Below, one piece after another: positions 24,088 through 32,515 of a stretch of 64,000 bases of DNA. The notes under the pieces are model-generated. The model worked only from the letters and a program-made list of their open reading frames with translations, made no database searches and was not told the origin of the DNA. This stretch comes from Devosia sp. LC5 (GTDB lineage Bacteria; Pseudomonadota; Alphaproteobacteria; Rhizobiales; Devosiaceae). The DNA lies in assembly GCF_000735585.1 (NCBI RefSeq), contig NZ_JNNO01000016.1, forward strand, positions 1-64,000, read 5' to 3'. The position numbers and the translations under genes were made by a program. Positions within the stretch are counted from its first letter, which is position 1. Each line of letters starts with the position of its first letter.

Positions 24088-25893
24088 ATGACCGAAGCAA
24101 GCAGCCAAAAGGGCCACAATCAGTTCGGCGCCTTGCCGGTATGGGACCTGAGCGATCTGTATCCTGGCAAGGACAGCAAGGAATTTGCCGCCGCACTGGA
24201 CGAGGCCAAGGCGCTCGCGACGCAATTTGAGACCAATTATAAGGGCAAATTGGTCGAGCTGACCAAGGCGGGCAAGTTGGTCGAGGCGATCAAGGCCAGC
24301 GAGCAGCTGGGCGATATCAGTGGCCGTATCGGCTCGTTCTCCTTCCTGCAATATGCGCAGAAATCGACCGATCCGGATCGCGCCAAGTTCATGGGCGATA
24401 CCAATGAGGAGCTGACCAATCTCTCCACCAAAGTGCTGTTCTTCGAACTCGAACTGAACCGCATCGAGGACGCCGATCTCGAAGCCGCCTTTGCCGGCGA
24501 CCCGGAGCTGGCGCGCTACCGCACCTGGTTTGCCGAATTGCGCAAGGCCAAGCCCTACCAGCTCGATGACAAGCTCGAAGAGCTGTTCCACGACAAATCG
24601 GTTACCGCCTATTCGGCCTGGAACCGGCTGTTCGACGAGACGCTGTCCAGCCTGCAATTCGAGGTGGATGGCGAAATCCTCAATATGGAATCCACCCTGC
24701 ATCTGCTCTCGGAAAAGGACGACAAGAAGCGCGAGGCCGCGTTCAAGGCGCTGGGCAAGACGCTCAAGGACAATTCCAGGCTCTTCACGCACATCACCAA
24801 CGTGCTGGCCAAGGACAAGGAAATCTCCGATCGCTGGCGCGGCTATGAGGACATTGCCGATAGCCGCCACATGGCCAATTCGGTGGAACGCGAAGTGGTC
24901 GATGCGCTGCAAAAGGCGGTGACCGAGGCCTATCCCAGGCTCAGCCACCGCTACTACAAGATGAAAGCCAAGTGGTTCGGCAAGGACAAGCTCAATGCCT
25001 GGGACCGCAATGCGCCGCTGCCGACCAGCGACGAACGCACCTGGGATTGGGACAGCGCCGTCTCGACCGTGCTCGAGGCCTATGGCAAATTCTCGCCGGA
25101 GCTGGCCGAAGTCGCGAGGCCATTTTTCAATTCCGGCTGGATCGATGCGCCGGTGGCCGAGGGCAAGCTCTCGGGTGCCTTTGCCCATCCCACGGTGCCC
25201 AGCGCCCATCCCTATTTGATGCTCAATTATATGGGCCGCTCGCGGGACATCATGACGCTGGCGCATGAGCTGGGCCATGGCGTGCATCAGCGACTGGCGG
25301 CGGCGCAGGGGCCGATCCTGGCCAATACCCCGCTCACCCTGGCCGAAACCGCTTCGGTGTTTGGCGAAATGCTGACCTTCCGCTCGCTGCTCGACAAGAC
25401 GACAGATCCCCAGCAGCGCTTTGCACTGCTGTCCTCAAAGGTCGAGGACATGCTCAATACGGTGGTGCGGCAGATCGCGTTTTACACCTTTGAGCGGCGC
25501 GTCCACACGGCTCGCCGGCAGGGGGAATTGCGCACCGAGGAGATCAACCGGATCTGGCTCGACGTGCAAGCGGAATCCCTCGGCGATGCCATCATTGCCA
25601 ATGAAGGCTATGACATCTTCTGGGCCTATATTCCCCACTTCATCCATTCCCCATTCTATGTCTACGCCTATGCGTTCGGGGACTGCCTTGTGAACTCGCT
25701 TTACGCGCAGTATGAGAAGGCCAGCGAGGGCTTTGCGGAGCGGTATTTCGAACTGCTCAAGGCCGGCGGGAGCAAGCACCATTCCGAGTTGCTGGCCCCC
25801 TTCGGCCTCGACGCGAAGGACCCGGAATTCTGGTCACTCGGCCTGTCGATGATCGAAGGATTGATCGACGAGCTGGAAGCGACCAGCCCATAA
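24088..25893 (+). CDS. pepF: M3-family oligoendopeptidase (PepF type)
   Basis: Cytoplasmic zinc metallopeptidase of short peptides. 601 residues, usual for PepF/M3B. The zinc site is HELGH at about residue 393 (LAHELGHGVHQ) with the distant Glu in LAETASVFGEML. The C-terminal G-Y-D-I-F-W-A-Y-I-P-H-F-I-H-S-P-F-Y-V-Y-x-Y segment is highly typical. It stands 75 bp after the META gene, and its own GGAGAG ribosome site precedes the ATG. Confidence 0.95.
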   Translation: MTEASSQKGHNQFGALPVWDLSDLYPGKDSKEFAAALDEAKALATQFETNYKGKLVELTKAGKLVEAIKASEQLGDISGRIGSFSFLQYAQKSTDPDRAKFMGDTNEELTNLSTKVLFFELELNRIEDADLEAAFAGDPELARYRTWFAELRKAKPYQLDDKLEELFHDKSVTAYSAWNRLFDETLSSLQFEVDGEILNMESTLHLLSEKDDKKREAAFKALGKTLKDNSRLFTHITNVLAKDKEISDRWRGYEDIADSRHMANSVEREVVDALQKAVTEAYPRLSHRYYKMKAKWFGKDKLNAWDRNAPLPTSDERTWDWDSAVSTVLEAYGKFSPELAEVARPFFNSGWIDAPVAEGKLSGAFAHPTVPSAHPYLMLNYMGRSRDIMTLAHELGHGVHQRLAAAQGPILANTPLTLAETASVFGEMLTFRSLLDKTTDPQQRFALLSSKVEDMLNTVVRQIAFYTFERRVHTARRQGELRTEEINRIWLDVQAESLGDAIIANEGYDIFWAYIPHFIHSPFYVYAYAFGDCLVNSLYAQYEKASEGFAERYFELLKAGGSKHHSELLAPFGLDAKDPEFWSLGLSMIEGLIDELEATSP

Positions 25894-25945
25894 GGCGCCA
25901 CTCGGGCGCAAAGACTTTGAGACGACTGAATTATTGAGGACGACT

Positions 25946-26197
25946 ATGGCAGCCAGCAAGCACGAACCGCTTCCGCCCCTGCGCGAAGAATCCCCGATGG
26001 ACTACGCCCAGCATGAGGCCACCTATAGCGGCTTTGTGACGGTGACCAAGTATACCCTTATGGGCGTCGCGATCCTGATGGTGGGACTCTACTTCGCCGT
26101 GATCGCCGGCCAGCCGGTGCTGGGCCTGGTGCTGGTGCTTGCCTCTTTCGTCGTGCCGCCGGTGGTGGGCGTGCTGAGCGAGATATCCAAGAAATAG
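25946..26197 (+). CDS. aa3-type cytochrome c oxidase subunit IV-like protein
   Basis: 83-residue membrane protein with a hydrophilic N terminus holding MDYAQHEATYSGFVTVTKY, the hallmark of the COX4_pro/aa3 subunit IV domain, and two hydrophobic segments. The domain was first found as a small subunit of Paracoccus-type oxidase, but single genes are often located just before the transhydrogenase operon in rhizobia and relatives, as here. ATG at 25946 has GAGGA five bases upstream. A gap of 118 bp to pntAA leaves open whether it is co-transcribed. Confidence 0.82.
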   Translation: MAASKHEPLPPLREESPMDYAQHEATYSGFVTVTKYTLMGVAILMVGLYFAVIAGQPVLGLVLVLASFVVPPVVGVLSEISKK

Positions 26198-26315
26198 CAG
26201 GCCATGCGGCAGGCGCCGCATTGGGTCAGCAGCGCGCCGGGCCATGGCCCGGCAGCGCATGTCGTCGGCATGCCGCAGTGCACGCTAGGTGCATTGCCGC
26301 CGCAGGAGGTAGTGC

Positions 26316-27821
26316 ATGAAGATCGCCATCGTCCGTGAACGTTTTGAAGGCGAGAACCGCGTCGCGGCCACGCCGGAAACCGTCGGCAAGCTCGTGGGCC
26401 TGGGCGCCAGCGTGACGGTGGAGAAGGGTGCGGGCCTGGGCTCGCGCATTCTCGATGCCGATTATGTCGCGGCAGGGGCCACGATAGCAGCGGGTGCCGA
26501 TGCGGCCCTCAAGGGCGCTGAAATTGTTCTCACCGTGCGGCGGCCTGCTGCTCCGGCGCTGGCCGGCGTGGCCAAGGGGGCGCTCGTCATCGGTGCGCTC
26601 GATCCCTATGGCAATGATAAGGATGTGGCGGCTCTGGCCAAGGCAGGCGTTACCGCCATCGCCATGGAATTCATGCCCCGCATTACCCGCGCGCAGGTGA
26701 TGGATATCCTGTCCTCCCAAGCCAATCTTGCCGGGTATCAGGGCGTCATCGAAGCCGCGGCGCAGTTCGATCGCGCGCTGCCCATGATGATGACCGCTGC
26801 CGGCACGGTGCGACCGGCCAAGGCCTTCGTGATGGGGGCGGGTGTCGCGGGCCTGCAGGCCATCGCCACAGCCAAGCGGCTGGGCGCGGTGGTTTCGGCT
26901 ACCGACGTGCGCCCGGCGGCCAAGGAACAGGTGGAAAGCCTGGGCGGCAAGTTCGTCGCCGTCGAGGATGAGGAATTCAAGCAGGCCGAAACTGCGGGCG
27001 GCTATGCCAAGCAGATGTCGGCTGAATATCAGGTCAAGCAGGCCGAGCTGACCGCCAGCCACATTGCCAAGCAGGATATCGTCATCACCACCGCACTGAT
27101 CCCGGGGCGCCCGGCGCCGCGGCTGATCACCAAGGCCATGGTTGAATCCATGGCGCCCGGTTCGGTGATTGTGGACCTTGCCGCCGAGCGTGGCGGCAAT
27201 GTCGAATTGACCGTGCCCGGCAAGGTCATCGAGCATAATGGCGTGACCATCATTGGCCATACCAATGTACAGGGCCGCATTCCGACCACGGCCAGCCAGC
27301 TTTATGCGCGCAATCTTTTGGCCTTTGTCACCACGCTGATCGACGCCAAGGAAAAGGCGTTGGCGATCGATTGGGATGACGAATTGGTCAAGGCGACGGT
27401 GCTGACCCGCGATGGCGCGGTGGTGCATCCGAGCTTTGCCACCGTTGCTCCGGTGGCCGAGGCAAGGCCGGTTGCTGTGCCTAAAGCCGCACCCAAGGCA
27501 CCGGCAGCCAAGGTCGAAGCCAAGCCTGCTCCGGCCAAGACCGGCGCTGCAAAGCCCGTGCCGGCCAAGAAGCCTGCGGCCAAGAAGACCGAAAGCGCGG
27601 CTATGGGCGATACGCCCAAAAAGGCTGCGCCGGAGGTGACACAATCGACCCCGGCGGCCGCCGAGGCGCCGGTTCCGGCCCGCAAGCGTGCCGCCGTCAA
27701 GAAAGCCAGCGCGGTGATCGAAGCGGCCGCCGAGGCGCGCAAGCCGGCTGCTGCCAAAAAGCCTGCGGCGAGAAAACCTGCGGCGGCCAAGACGCCGACC
27801 ACTCCTAAGGGGGCCAAGTAA
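26316..27821 (+). CDS. pntAA: NAD(P) transhydrogenase subunit alpha 1, with Ala/Lys/Pro-rich tail
   Basis: NAD(H)-binding subunit (domain I) of the proton-translocating transhydrogenase, which makes NADPH from NADH using the proton gradient. Residues 1-375 are a full-length domain I: MKIAIVRERFEGENRVAATP, R-Q/Q-D loop region, VMGAGVAGLQAIATAKRLGA nucleotide motif, and the mobile loop near 225. Family members of this split type end near residue 380. Here about 125 more residues follow, almost all Ala, Lys, Pro, Thr and Glu with repeated AAKKP/AAKKPAARKP units like a histone H1 tail. The next gene begins directly at the stop codon, so the tail is truly in frame. Confidence 0.95.
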   Translation: MKIAIVRERFEGENRVAATPETVGKLVGLGASVTVEKGAGLGSRILDADYVAAGATIAAGADAALKGAEIVLTVRRPAAPALAGVAKGALVIGALDPYGNDKDVAALAKAGVTAIAMEFMPRITRAQVMDILSSQANLAGYQGVIEAAAQFDRALPMMMTAAGTVRPAKAFVMGAGVAGLQAIATAKRLGAVVSATDVRPAAKEQVESLGGKFVAVEDEEFKQAETAGGYAKQMSAEYQVKQAELTASHIAKQDIVITTALIPGRPAPRLITKAMVESMAPGSVIVDLAAERGGNVELTVPGKVIEHNGVTIIGHTNVQGRIPTTASQLYARNLLAFVTTLIDAKEKALAIDWDDELVKATVLTRDGAVVHPSFATVAPVAEARPVAVPKAAPKAPAAKVEAKPAPAKTGAAKPVPAKKPAAKKTESAAMGDTPKKAAPEVTQSTPAAAEAPVPARKRAAVKKASAVIEAAAEARKPAAAKKPAARKPAAAKTPTTPKGAK

Positions 27822-28184
27822 ATGGAAACGACGGCAGGACAAAGCGCCGATGTGATTGCGGCCGTGGCGCATGGCGCGCTGGGCGGGGCGATTGATCCAT
27901 TCACCTTCCGCCTGGCCATTTTCGTGCTGGCGATCTTTGTGGGTTATTTCGTGGTCTGGTCGGTTACGCCGGCTCTCCACACTCCGCTGATGAGCGTTAC
28001 CAATGCGATTTCCTCGGTGATCGTGGTGGGTGCCTTGCTGGCGGTGGGCGTGCATCTGGCGACGGATGCCAGCTGGGTGTCCAAGCTGTTCGGCTTCATC
28101 GCCCTGGTCTTTGCCAGCGTGAACATTTTTGGCGGGTTCCTCGTCACCCAGCGCATGCTGGCCATGTACAAGAAAAAGGGTTGA
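27822..28184 (+). CDS. pntAB: NAD(P) transhydrogenase subunit alpha 2
   Basis: Small membrane subunit (part of domain II) with about three transmembrane helices in 120 residues; [19 protein letters not shown] is the family signature. The ATG follows the pntAA stop with no gap, so translation is coupled, and pntB begins four bases after its stop. The three-gene arrangement is like Rhodospirillum rubrum, not the two-gene E. coli form. Confidence 0.95.
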   Translation: METTAGQSADVIAAVAHGALGGAIDPFTFRLAIFVLAIFVGYFVVWSVTPALHTPLMSVTNAISSVIVVGALLAVGVHLATDASWVSKLFGFIALVFASVNIFGGFLVTQRMLAMYKKKG

Positions 28185-28188
28185 GCCG

Positions 28189-29595
28189 ATGATCTCTGCA
28201 GATATCGCAGCCCTGCTCTATCTCGTTGCCGGGGTGCTGTTCATCCTGGCTCTGAGGGGGCTTTCCAGTCCGCGTTCGTCCCGCCAGGGCAATATGCTGG
28301 GCATGGTGGGCATGGGTATTGCCATTGTCACCACGCTGGCCGTCGCCGCGCCGTCCGATTGGCTGAGCTGGCTGCTGATCATTGGCGGGCTGGGCATTGG
28401 TGGCGGCATTGGCGCCTATATGGCCCGCACCGTCAAAATGACCGACATGCCGCAATTGGTTGCGGCCTTCCACTCACTGGTGGGCCTGGCCGCGGTCTTC
28501 GTGGCTGCCGCCGCGCTTTATGCGCCCGAGGCTTTTGGCATTGGCGAAGTGGGCGCCATCCATCCCCAGGCTTTGATCGAAATGAGCCTGGGTGTCGCCA
28601 TCGGCGCCTTCACCTTTACCGGCTCGGTCATCGCCTTTGCCAAGCTCAACGGCAATATGAGCGGCAAGCCCATCCTGCTGCCGGCCCGCCATGCCATCCA
28701 CATCGCGCTGGGCCTCGTGCTGATCGGGTTGGTCTGGGCCTTTGTCGTCACCGGCAATCCCTGGCTGTTCTGGCTCACCACCATCCTGGCGCTGGTGCTG
28801 GGCGGGTTGATGATCATCCCGATTGGCGGCGCCGACATGCCCGTCGTGGTCTCGATGCTCAATTCCTATTCGGGCTGGGCCGCTGCCGGCATCGGCTTCA
28901 CGCTGGGCAATACCGCGCTGATCATCACCGGCGCATTGGTGGGCTCGTCCGGCGCGATCCTAAGCTACATCATGTGCAAGGCGATGAACCGCAGCTTCAT
29001 TTCGGTGATCCTGGGCGGATTTGGCGCCGATAGCAGCGCCGCGGCTTCTGCCGCCGAGGATGACCGCCCGGTCAAGCAGGGCGCTGCCGAAGATGCAGCG
29101 TTCCTCATGAAAAACGCCGGCAAGGTCATCATCGTGCCCGGCTACGGCATGGCCGTAGCCCAGGCCCAGCACGCGCTGCGCGAAATGGCCGATATGCTCA
29201 AGAAGGAAGGCGTCACCGTCAAATATGCCATCCATCCGGTGGCCGGCCGCATGCCGGGGCACATGAATGTGCTGCTGGCCGAAGCCAATGTGCCCTATGA
29301 CGAAGTGTTCGAGCTGGAAGATATCAATTCCGAATTCGCCCAGTCCGACGTCGCCTTCGTCATCGGCGCCAATGACGTGACCAATCCAGCCGCCAAGACC
29401 GACAAGACGTCGCCGATCTACGGCATGCCCGTGCTCAATGTCGAAGATGCCGGCACCGTGCTGTTCATCAAGCGCGGCATGGCGGCCGGTTATGCCGGGG
29501 TGCAGAACGAATTGTTCTTCCGCGATAACACCATGATGCTGTTCGGCGACGCCAAGAAGGTGACCGAGGACATCGTCAAGGCGCTGGGGCACTGA
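28189..29595 (+). CDS. pntB: NAD(P) transhydrogenase subunit beta
   Basis: 468 residues: about eight to nine membrane helices (first 290 residues) carrying the rest of the proton channel, then the soluble NADP(H)-binding domain III with V-I-I-V-P-G-Y-G-M-A-V-A-Q-A-Q (nucleotide site), HPVAGRMPGHMNVLLAEA, and K-R-G-M-A-A-G-Y-A-G close to the end. ATG at 28189 is four bases past the pntAB stop and fits the conserved N terminus; the longer frame would overlap pntAB. Confidence 0.96.
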   Translation: MISADIAALLYLVAGVLFILALRGLSSPRSSRQGNMLGMVGMGIAIVTTLAVAAPSDWLSWLLIIGGLGIGGGIGAYMARTVKMTDMPQLVAAFHSLVGLAAVFVAAAALYAPEAFGIGEVGAIHPQALIEMSLGVAIGAFTFTGSVIAFAKLNGNMSGKPILLPARHAIHIALGLVLIGLVWAFVVTGNPWLFWLTTILALVLGGLMIIPIGGADMPVVVSMLNSYSGWAAAGIGFTLGNTALIITGALVGSSGAILSYIMCKAMNRSFISVILGGFGADSSAAASAAEDDRPVKQGAAEDAAFLMKNAGKVIIVPGYGMAVAQAQHALREMADMLKKEGVTVKYAIHPVAGRMPGHMNVLLAEANVPYDEVFELEDINSEFAQSDVAFVIGANDVTNPAAKTDKTSPIYGMPVLNVEDAGTVLFIKRGMAAGYAGVQNELFFRDNTMMLFGDAKKVTEDIVKALGH

Positions 29596-29601
29596 GGGGG
29601 G

Positions 29602-30033
29602 ATGTCGCAACCCCGCGACGTTCTCACTGAATTCGATCGGTTGATGCGTTGGCTTTATGTTGTTCCAGTGCTCATCAGCATGGCCTTTTGGCTCCAGGGC
29701 AGTATCTCCGCTGAAAGCCTTCTAGGGGGCTCGCCGGTTGCTGGGTTGTGGGGACTTGTCGGCGCAAGTTCCGGTATCGCGTTTCGTGCGGTGCATCGAG
29801 GGATTGCGGTTCTTGCAGAGAGGGCCGAGTCACATGCGAAACGCCTAAACGAGAAGATCAAGCTTCTCGCGGCAACGGTGAATGTCATCGCACTAGGGTG
29901 CGCGGCCGCCGCTGTTGTGGAACCCCTTCGGTCGGGCGGCGGCTTTTCGCCGCTCGTTGTTGTGCTGCTTCTGGTCGCGACCTATGCTCACATAGGTGCA
30001 CAGCGCTTTCTGTCTTTAATGATCAAGGAGTAG
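29602..30033 (+). CDS. Unknown small membrane protein after pntB
   Basis: I do not recognise the family. 143 residues with four hydrophobic segments (about 17-32, 44-58, 85-105 and 112-130) and a basic linker RGIAVLAERAESHAKRLNEK between the second and third. It starts six bases after pntB behind a GGGGGG run that can serve as ribosome site, so it may be translated from the same mRNA. Base composition is visibly lower in GC than its neighbours and codon use is less biased, which suggests later acquisition or weak selection. Confidence 0.65.
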   Translation: MSQPRDVLTEFDRLMRWLYVVPVLISMAFWLQGSISAESLLGGSPVAGLWGLVGASSGIAFRAVHRGIAVLAERAESHAKRLNEKIKLLAATVNVIALGCAAAAVVEPLRSGGGFSPLVVVLLLVATYAHIGAQRFLSLMIKE

Positions 30034-30047
30034 CGCCTCAATTGGCG

Positions 30048-30851
30048 CTAAAGCCCGCTCAGAAACTCCAGCACCGCGCCGTTGAACAGGTCCGGCCGCT
30101 GTAGCGGCGCGAAGTGGCTGACGCCTTTTAGCTCCACCAGCTTTGCGCTCGGAATGGTGTCCGCGAGATAACGGGCGTGTTCGGGTTTGATGAACTCGTC
30201 ATGCTCGCTTTGCACGATGGCGACCGGAACGGCGATCTCAGCGAGATCGGCCGGGGTGTAATTGGGCTCGCTGGCCATCATGCGGCCGACGGCGCTGACA
30301 AAGTCCTTGAATTGGTCGGGTGTGGCCGAGAGGGCGGCATAGTCCTTGGAGTGGCGGCCAAAGCAGCGGTCGAGCAGGGGGCTGGCGGCGATTTCCACAT
30401 TGGTGCCGCTGGGGTCCATGTTGCAGCCGAAAAAGAACACGCCGGTAACGCGTTCGGGCGCCTGGTGGGCCAGCACCATGCCGATGCAGGCCCCGTCGCT
30501 CCAGCCGATCACGGCGGCGCGGGCAATGCCCAGATGATCGAGTACACCAAGTACGTCGGACGCCATCAATTGATAGGTATAGGGCCGGTCGTCGCGGGTG
30601 CTGCGGCCATGACCACGGCTATCGATGAGGATGGGCTGGTAGCCGGCTTCGGTCAGCGCAGGCAGCTGATAGCCCCAATTGCCCGAATGTCCGAGGCCGC
30701 CATGCAACAACACCACGGGGGTGCCGCTGCCATAGGTCGCGTACCAGATGCGGGCGCCGTCATGCGGCAAATGCCCTTGTGCCGAGGCCGTGGGCAAGGG
30801 CGCTGCGCCGTGTTCGGCAAAGGCGATCAACTCGTCATCGGCAAACGTCAT
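30048..30851 (-). CDS. Alpha/beta hydrolase
   Basis: 267-residue esterase-like protein. HGGLGHSGNWG provides the oxyanion loop, DSRGHGRS the usual D-x-R-G-x-G-x-S turn, and GWSDGA the nucleophile elbow (Ser near residue 120). Asp in V-Q-S-E-H-D-E-F and His in G-V-S-H-F-A-P complete the triad. The substrate is unknown; close sequence types include 3-oxoadipate enol-lactonase-like and general esterases. It is convergent with the gene before it and upstream neighbours slyX and soxR are on the same strand. Confidence 0.85.
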   Translation of the reverse strand: MTFADDELIAFAEHGAAPLPTASAQGHLPHDGARIWYATYGSGTPVVLLHGGLGHSGNWGYQLPALTEAGYQPILIDSRGHGRSTRDDRPYTYQLMASDVLGVLDHLGIARAAVIGWSDGACIGMVLAHQAPERVTGVFFFGCNMDPSGTNVEIAASPLLDRCFGRHSKDYAALSATPDQFKDFVSAVGRMMASEPNYTPADLAEIAVPVAIVQSEHDEFIKPEHARYLADTIPSAKLVELKGVSHFAPLQRPDLFNGAVLEFLSGL

Positions 30852-30874
30852 CTATCGGCTCTCCTTGCAATGGC

Positions 30875-31081
30875 TCAATAGTGCGGCGGCGGCACTTCCG
30901 TGCTGGGATCGGCAATCTGGCTGCCCGAACGCACCTGCTCTTCGAGCGTCGTCAGCTTGCGCGTCAGCCCATCGATTACCCGCCATTGCGCCGTTATGGT
31001 GGCGTTGAGTTCCTCAATGGTCTGGTCCTGAAAGGCGATGCGGGTTTCCAGCGCCTCGAGCCGTTCGGCGAAATCACTCAT
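30875..31081 (-). CDS. slyX: SlyX family protein
   Basis: 68-residue coiled-coil protein: [26 protein letters not shown] through LTTLEEQVR with heptad Leu/Ile positions, ending PPPHY, the strongly conserved C terminus of SlyX. Function unknown in all species. The start overlaps the soxR stop by four bases (ATGA), so it is translated together with soxR. Confidence 0.92.
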   Translation of the reverse strand: MSDFAERLEALETRIAFQDQTIEELNATITAQWRVIDGLTRKLTTLEEQVRSGSQIADPSTEVPPPHY

Positions 31082-31530
31082 GGGGAATCTCCGTCATCGG
31101 GGTCCAGCAGGCGCGGGCCGCTGCCCTCTGCGCCCAGCCGGTCATGCGGGTTGCGCAGCGGGCAATGGTCCAGTGACAGGCAGCCGCAGCCGATGCAGCT
31201 ATCGAGCCCTTCGCGCAGGCTCTGCAGCCTTTCGATCCGCCGGTCAAGAGCCTTCCCCCAGGCGCCGGCAATCACCGACCAATCGGCGCGACTGGGGGTA
31301 TGGTCGCGCGGCAGGCCGGCAAGGGCGGTGGCGATTTCGGCGAGCGGAATGCCCAATTCCTGGCCGACCCGGATAATGCCGAGCCGCCGTAGGACATCGC
31401 GATCATAGCGGCGCTGATTGCCCGGCGTGCGATGGGCATGGATCAGCCCCTTGTTCTCGTAAAAATGCAGCGCGGATACGGCCACACCACTGCGCGCAGC
31501 AATTTCGCCGACGCTCATGCCAAGGGCCAT
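31078..31530 (-). CDS. soxR: Redox-sensitive MerR-family activator SoxR
   Basis: 150 residues. N-terminal MerR winged helix ([37 protein letters not shown]), dimerisation helix, and the [2Fe-2S] cluster motif with C112, C115, C117 and C123 ([12 protein letters not shown]). No soxS is present, as in most bacteria outside the enterics, where SoxR directly controls a few pump or oxidoreductase genes. ATG at 31530 has GGAG nine bases upstream. slyX is translationally coupled behind it. Confidence 0.95.
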   Translation of the reverse strand: MALGMSVGEIAARSGVAVSALHFYENKGLIHAHRTPGNQRRYDRDVLRRLGIIRVGQELGIPLAEIATALAGLPRDHTPSRADWSVIAGAWGKALDRRIERLQSLREGLDSCIGCGCLSLDHCPLRNPHDRLGAEGSGPRLLDPDDGDSP

Positions 31531-31540
31531 GCTGTCGTCT

Positions 31541-31563
31541 CCTGAAGCTCAAGGTTACTTCAG
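31541..31563. promoter_or_regulatory. Possible SoxR operator
   Basis: Inverted repeat CTGAAG...CTTCAG (6-bp arms, 10-base spacer) that also contains the near-palindrome CCTGAAGCTCAAGG, loosely like SoxR boxes (CCTCAAGTTAACTTGAGG). It lies 11 bp upstream of soxR. The match is partial. Confidence 0.3.
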
Positions 31564-31605
31564 CTTTTAAGATGTTCTGTTGCGCTCACCAAGCGGGCCG
31601 CTTGC

Positions 31606-31639
31606 AAAAAACCCGCCGCTCCAAGTGGGGAGCGACGGG
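31606..31639 (-). terminator. Rho-independent terminator of the 31674 gene
   Basis: Stem of 11 pairs with one mismatch (31612-31622 with 31629-31639). On the minus strand it is followed by a T run (A run at 31606-31611 on the plus strand). It stands 35 bp past the stop of the membrane-protein gene. Confidence 0.75.
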
Positions 31640-31673
31640 CCTCTATGGGTTCTTTATGCGCGCGAGTGCTAAA

Positions 31674-32153
31674 TTATTCTGCCGGTGCGTGGGTCTGGAA
31701 ACTGGGGGCGGCAGCCGGGCGCAGCACGGCGGCGTGTTCGGAGCGCCAGACGCGATGCACCAGATAGGCTTGGACCAGCAGCAGGGCCAGTTCGCACACC
31801 CAGAGCACGCCGATCAGCCCCGGCACGCCGTTGAAAATGGCGTTGAGCATGGCGATCGAGAAGAAGGTGCGGACCACCACATCGGTTAGCCCATTGGCCC
31901 AACTGGGATTGATCAGCCGCAGTACGGCCCAGATCGAGATCAGCGAGCCCAGGAAATTGATGAACATCATGGCCAGCGGCGAAAGGTCGCCAACATGGCC
32001 CCCCAGCCCGACAGCACCATTAAGCGTATCGAGAATGGCCAGATAGACCCCGGCTATGCCCGGCAAAGCGAGCGGCAGGCAGGTAACAAGATCATAGACC
32101 GCGCTAGTCTTGACTGCGCGCGCCAGTTGGACGTTCAGTTCCGCCATCGACAT
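31674..32153 (-). CDS. Unknown four-helix membrane protein
   Basis: I cannot assign a family. 159 residues with four hydrophobic segments (about 23-45, 57-78, 92-108 and 110-130), acidic/basic loops, and an Ala/Pro-rich C-terminal tail. It has a good ribosome site (GGGGGA directly before the ATG), its own terminator, and stands alone, divergent from the large SARP regulator. Single-gene transcription is likely. Confidence 0.72.
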   Translation of the reverse strand: MSMAELNVQLARAVKTSAVYDLVTCLPLALPGIAGVYLAILDTLNGAVGLGGHVGDLSPLAMMFINFLGSLISIWAVLRLINPSWANGLTDVVVRTFFSIAMLNAIFNGVPGLIGVLWVCELALLLVQAYLVHRVWRSEHAAVLRPAAAPSFQTHAPAE

Positions 32154-32515
32154 TCCCCCGAGATGACCGAGGGGATCGTTACATATTTACGAAAGTTTTA
32201 CCATATCGATGATTCGGCCGCAAAAAAGCGCCCCCGCTGGTCAAGCGGGGGCTTAGCGGCGGTCAACTAAAGGTCGAGGAAGCAGCACCCATGTGCGGCG
32301 GAAAGGCGCCGCTCCCTCGATGGGTGGACAACCAGGGCAACACTGGAAGCCACTTTTCTTCGGACAGCACTGTATTTCGCGCCCTTCAATGCATGAAATA
32401 GGGCGGTAACGTCATGGCGTCGTGATCTCGGGCAAGTCGATGCGTGATTTACTCGTGATTTTTTCTTGGTTCTGCTAGCCTGGTGCAAATTGGTAGCAGG
32501 AATTTGCAACGGCTT
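32154..32515. other. Intergenic region before SARP regulator
   Basis: About 360 bp without a gene. It contains the hairpin listed at 32222-32252 and upstream sequence for both divergent genes. A TTTACTCGTGATTTTTTC stretch near 32449 is AT-rich enough for a promoter. I see no clear operator. A long minus-strand open frame crosses here but is the shadow of the regulator gene. Confidence 0.5.
32222..32252 (-). terminator. Hairpin with T run on minus strand
   Basis: Perfect 9-bp stem GCCCCCGCT/AGCGGGGGC with a 5-base loop; on the minus strand GC and then six T follow. It sits in the leader side of the 31674 membrane gene and behind no minus-strand gene, so it would act as an attenuator or as insulation. 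Confidence 0.5.

Noticed and set aside
26226..28055. Minus-strand 609-codon open frame opposite pntAA/pntAB
   Set aside because: Composition dominated by His, Arg and Gly, typical of the antisense frame of a GC-rich gene. The plus strand encodes an obvious transhydrogenase.
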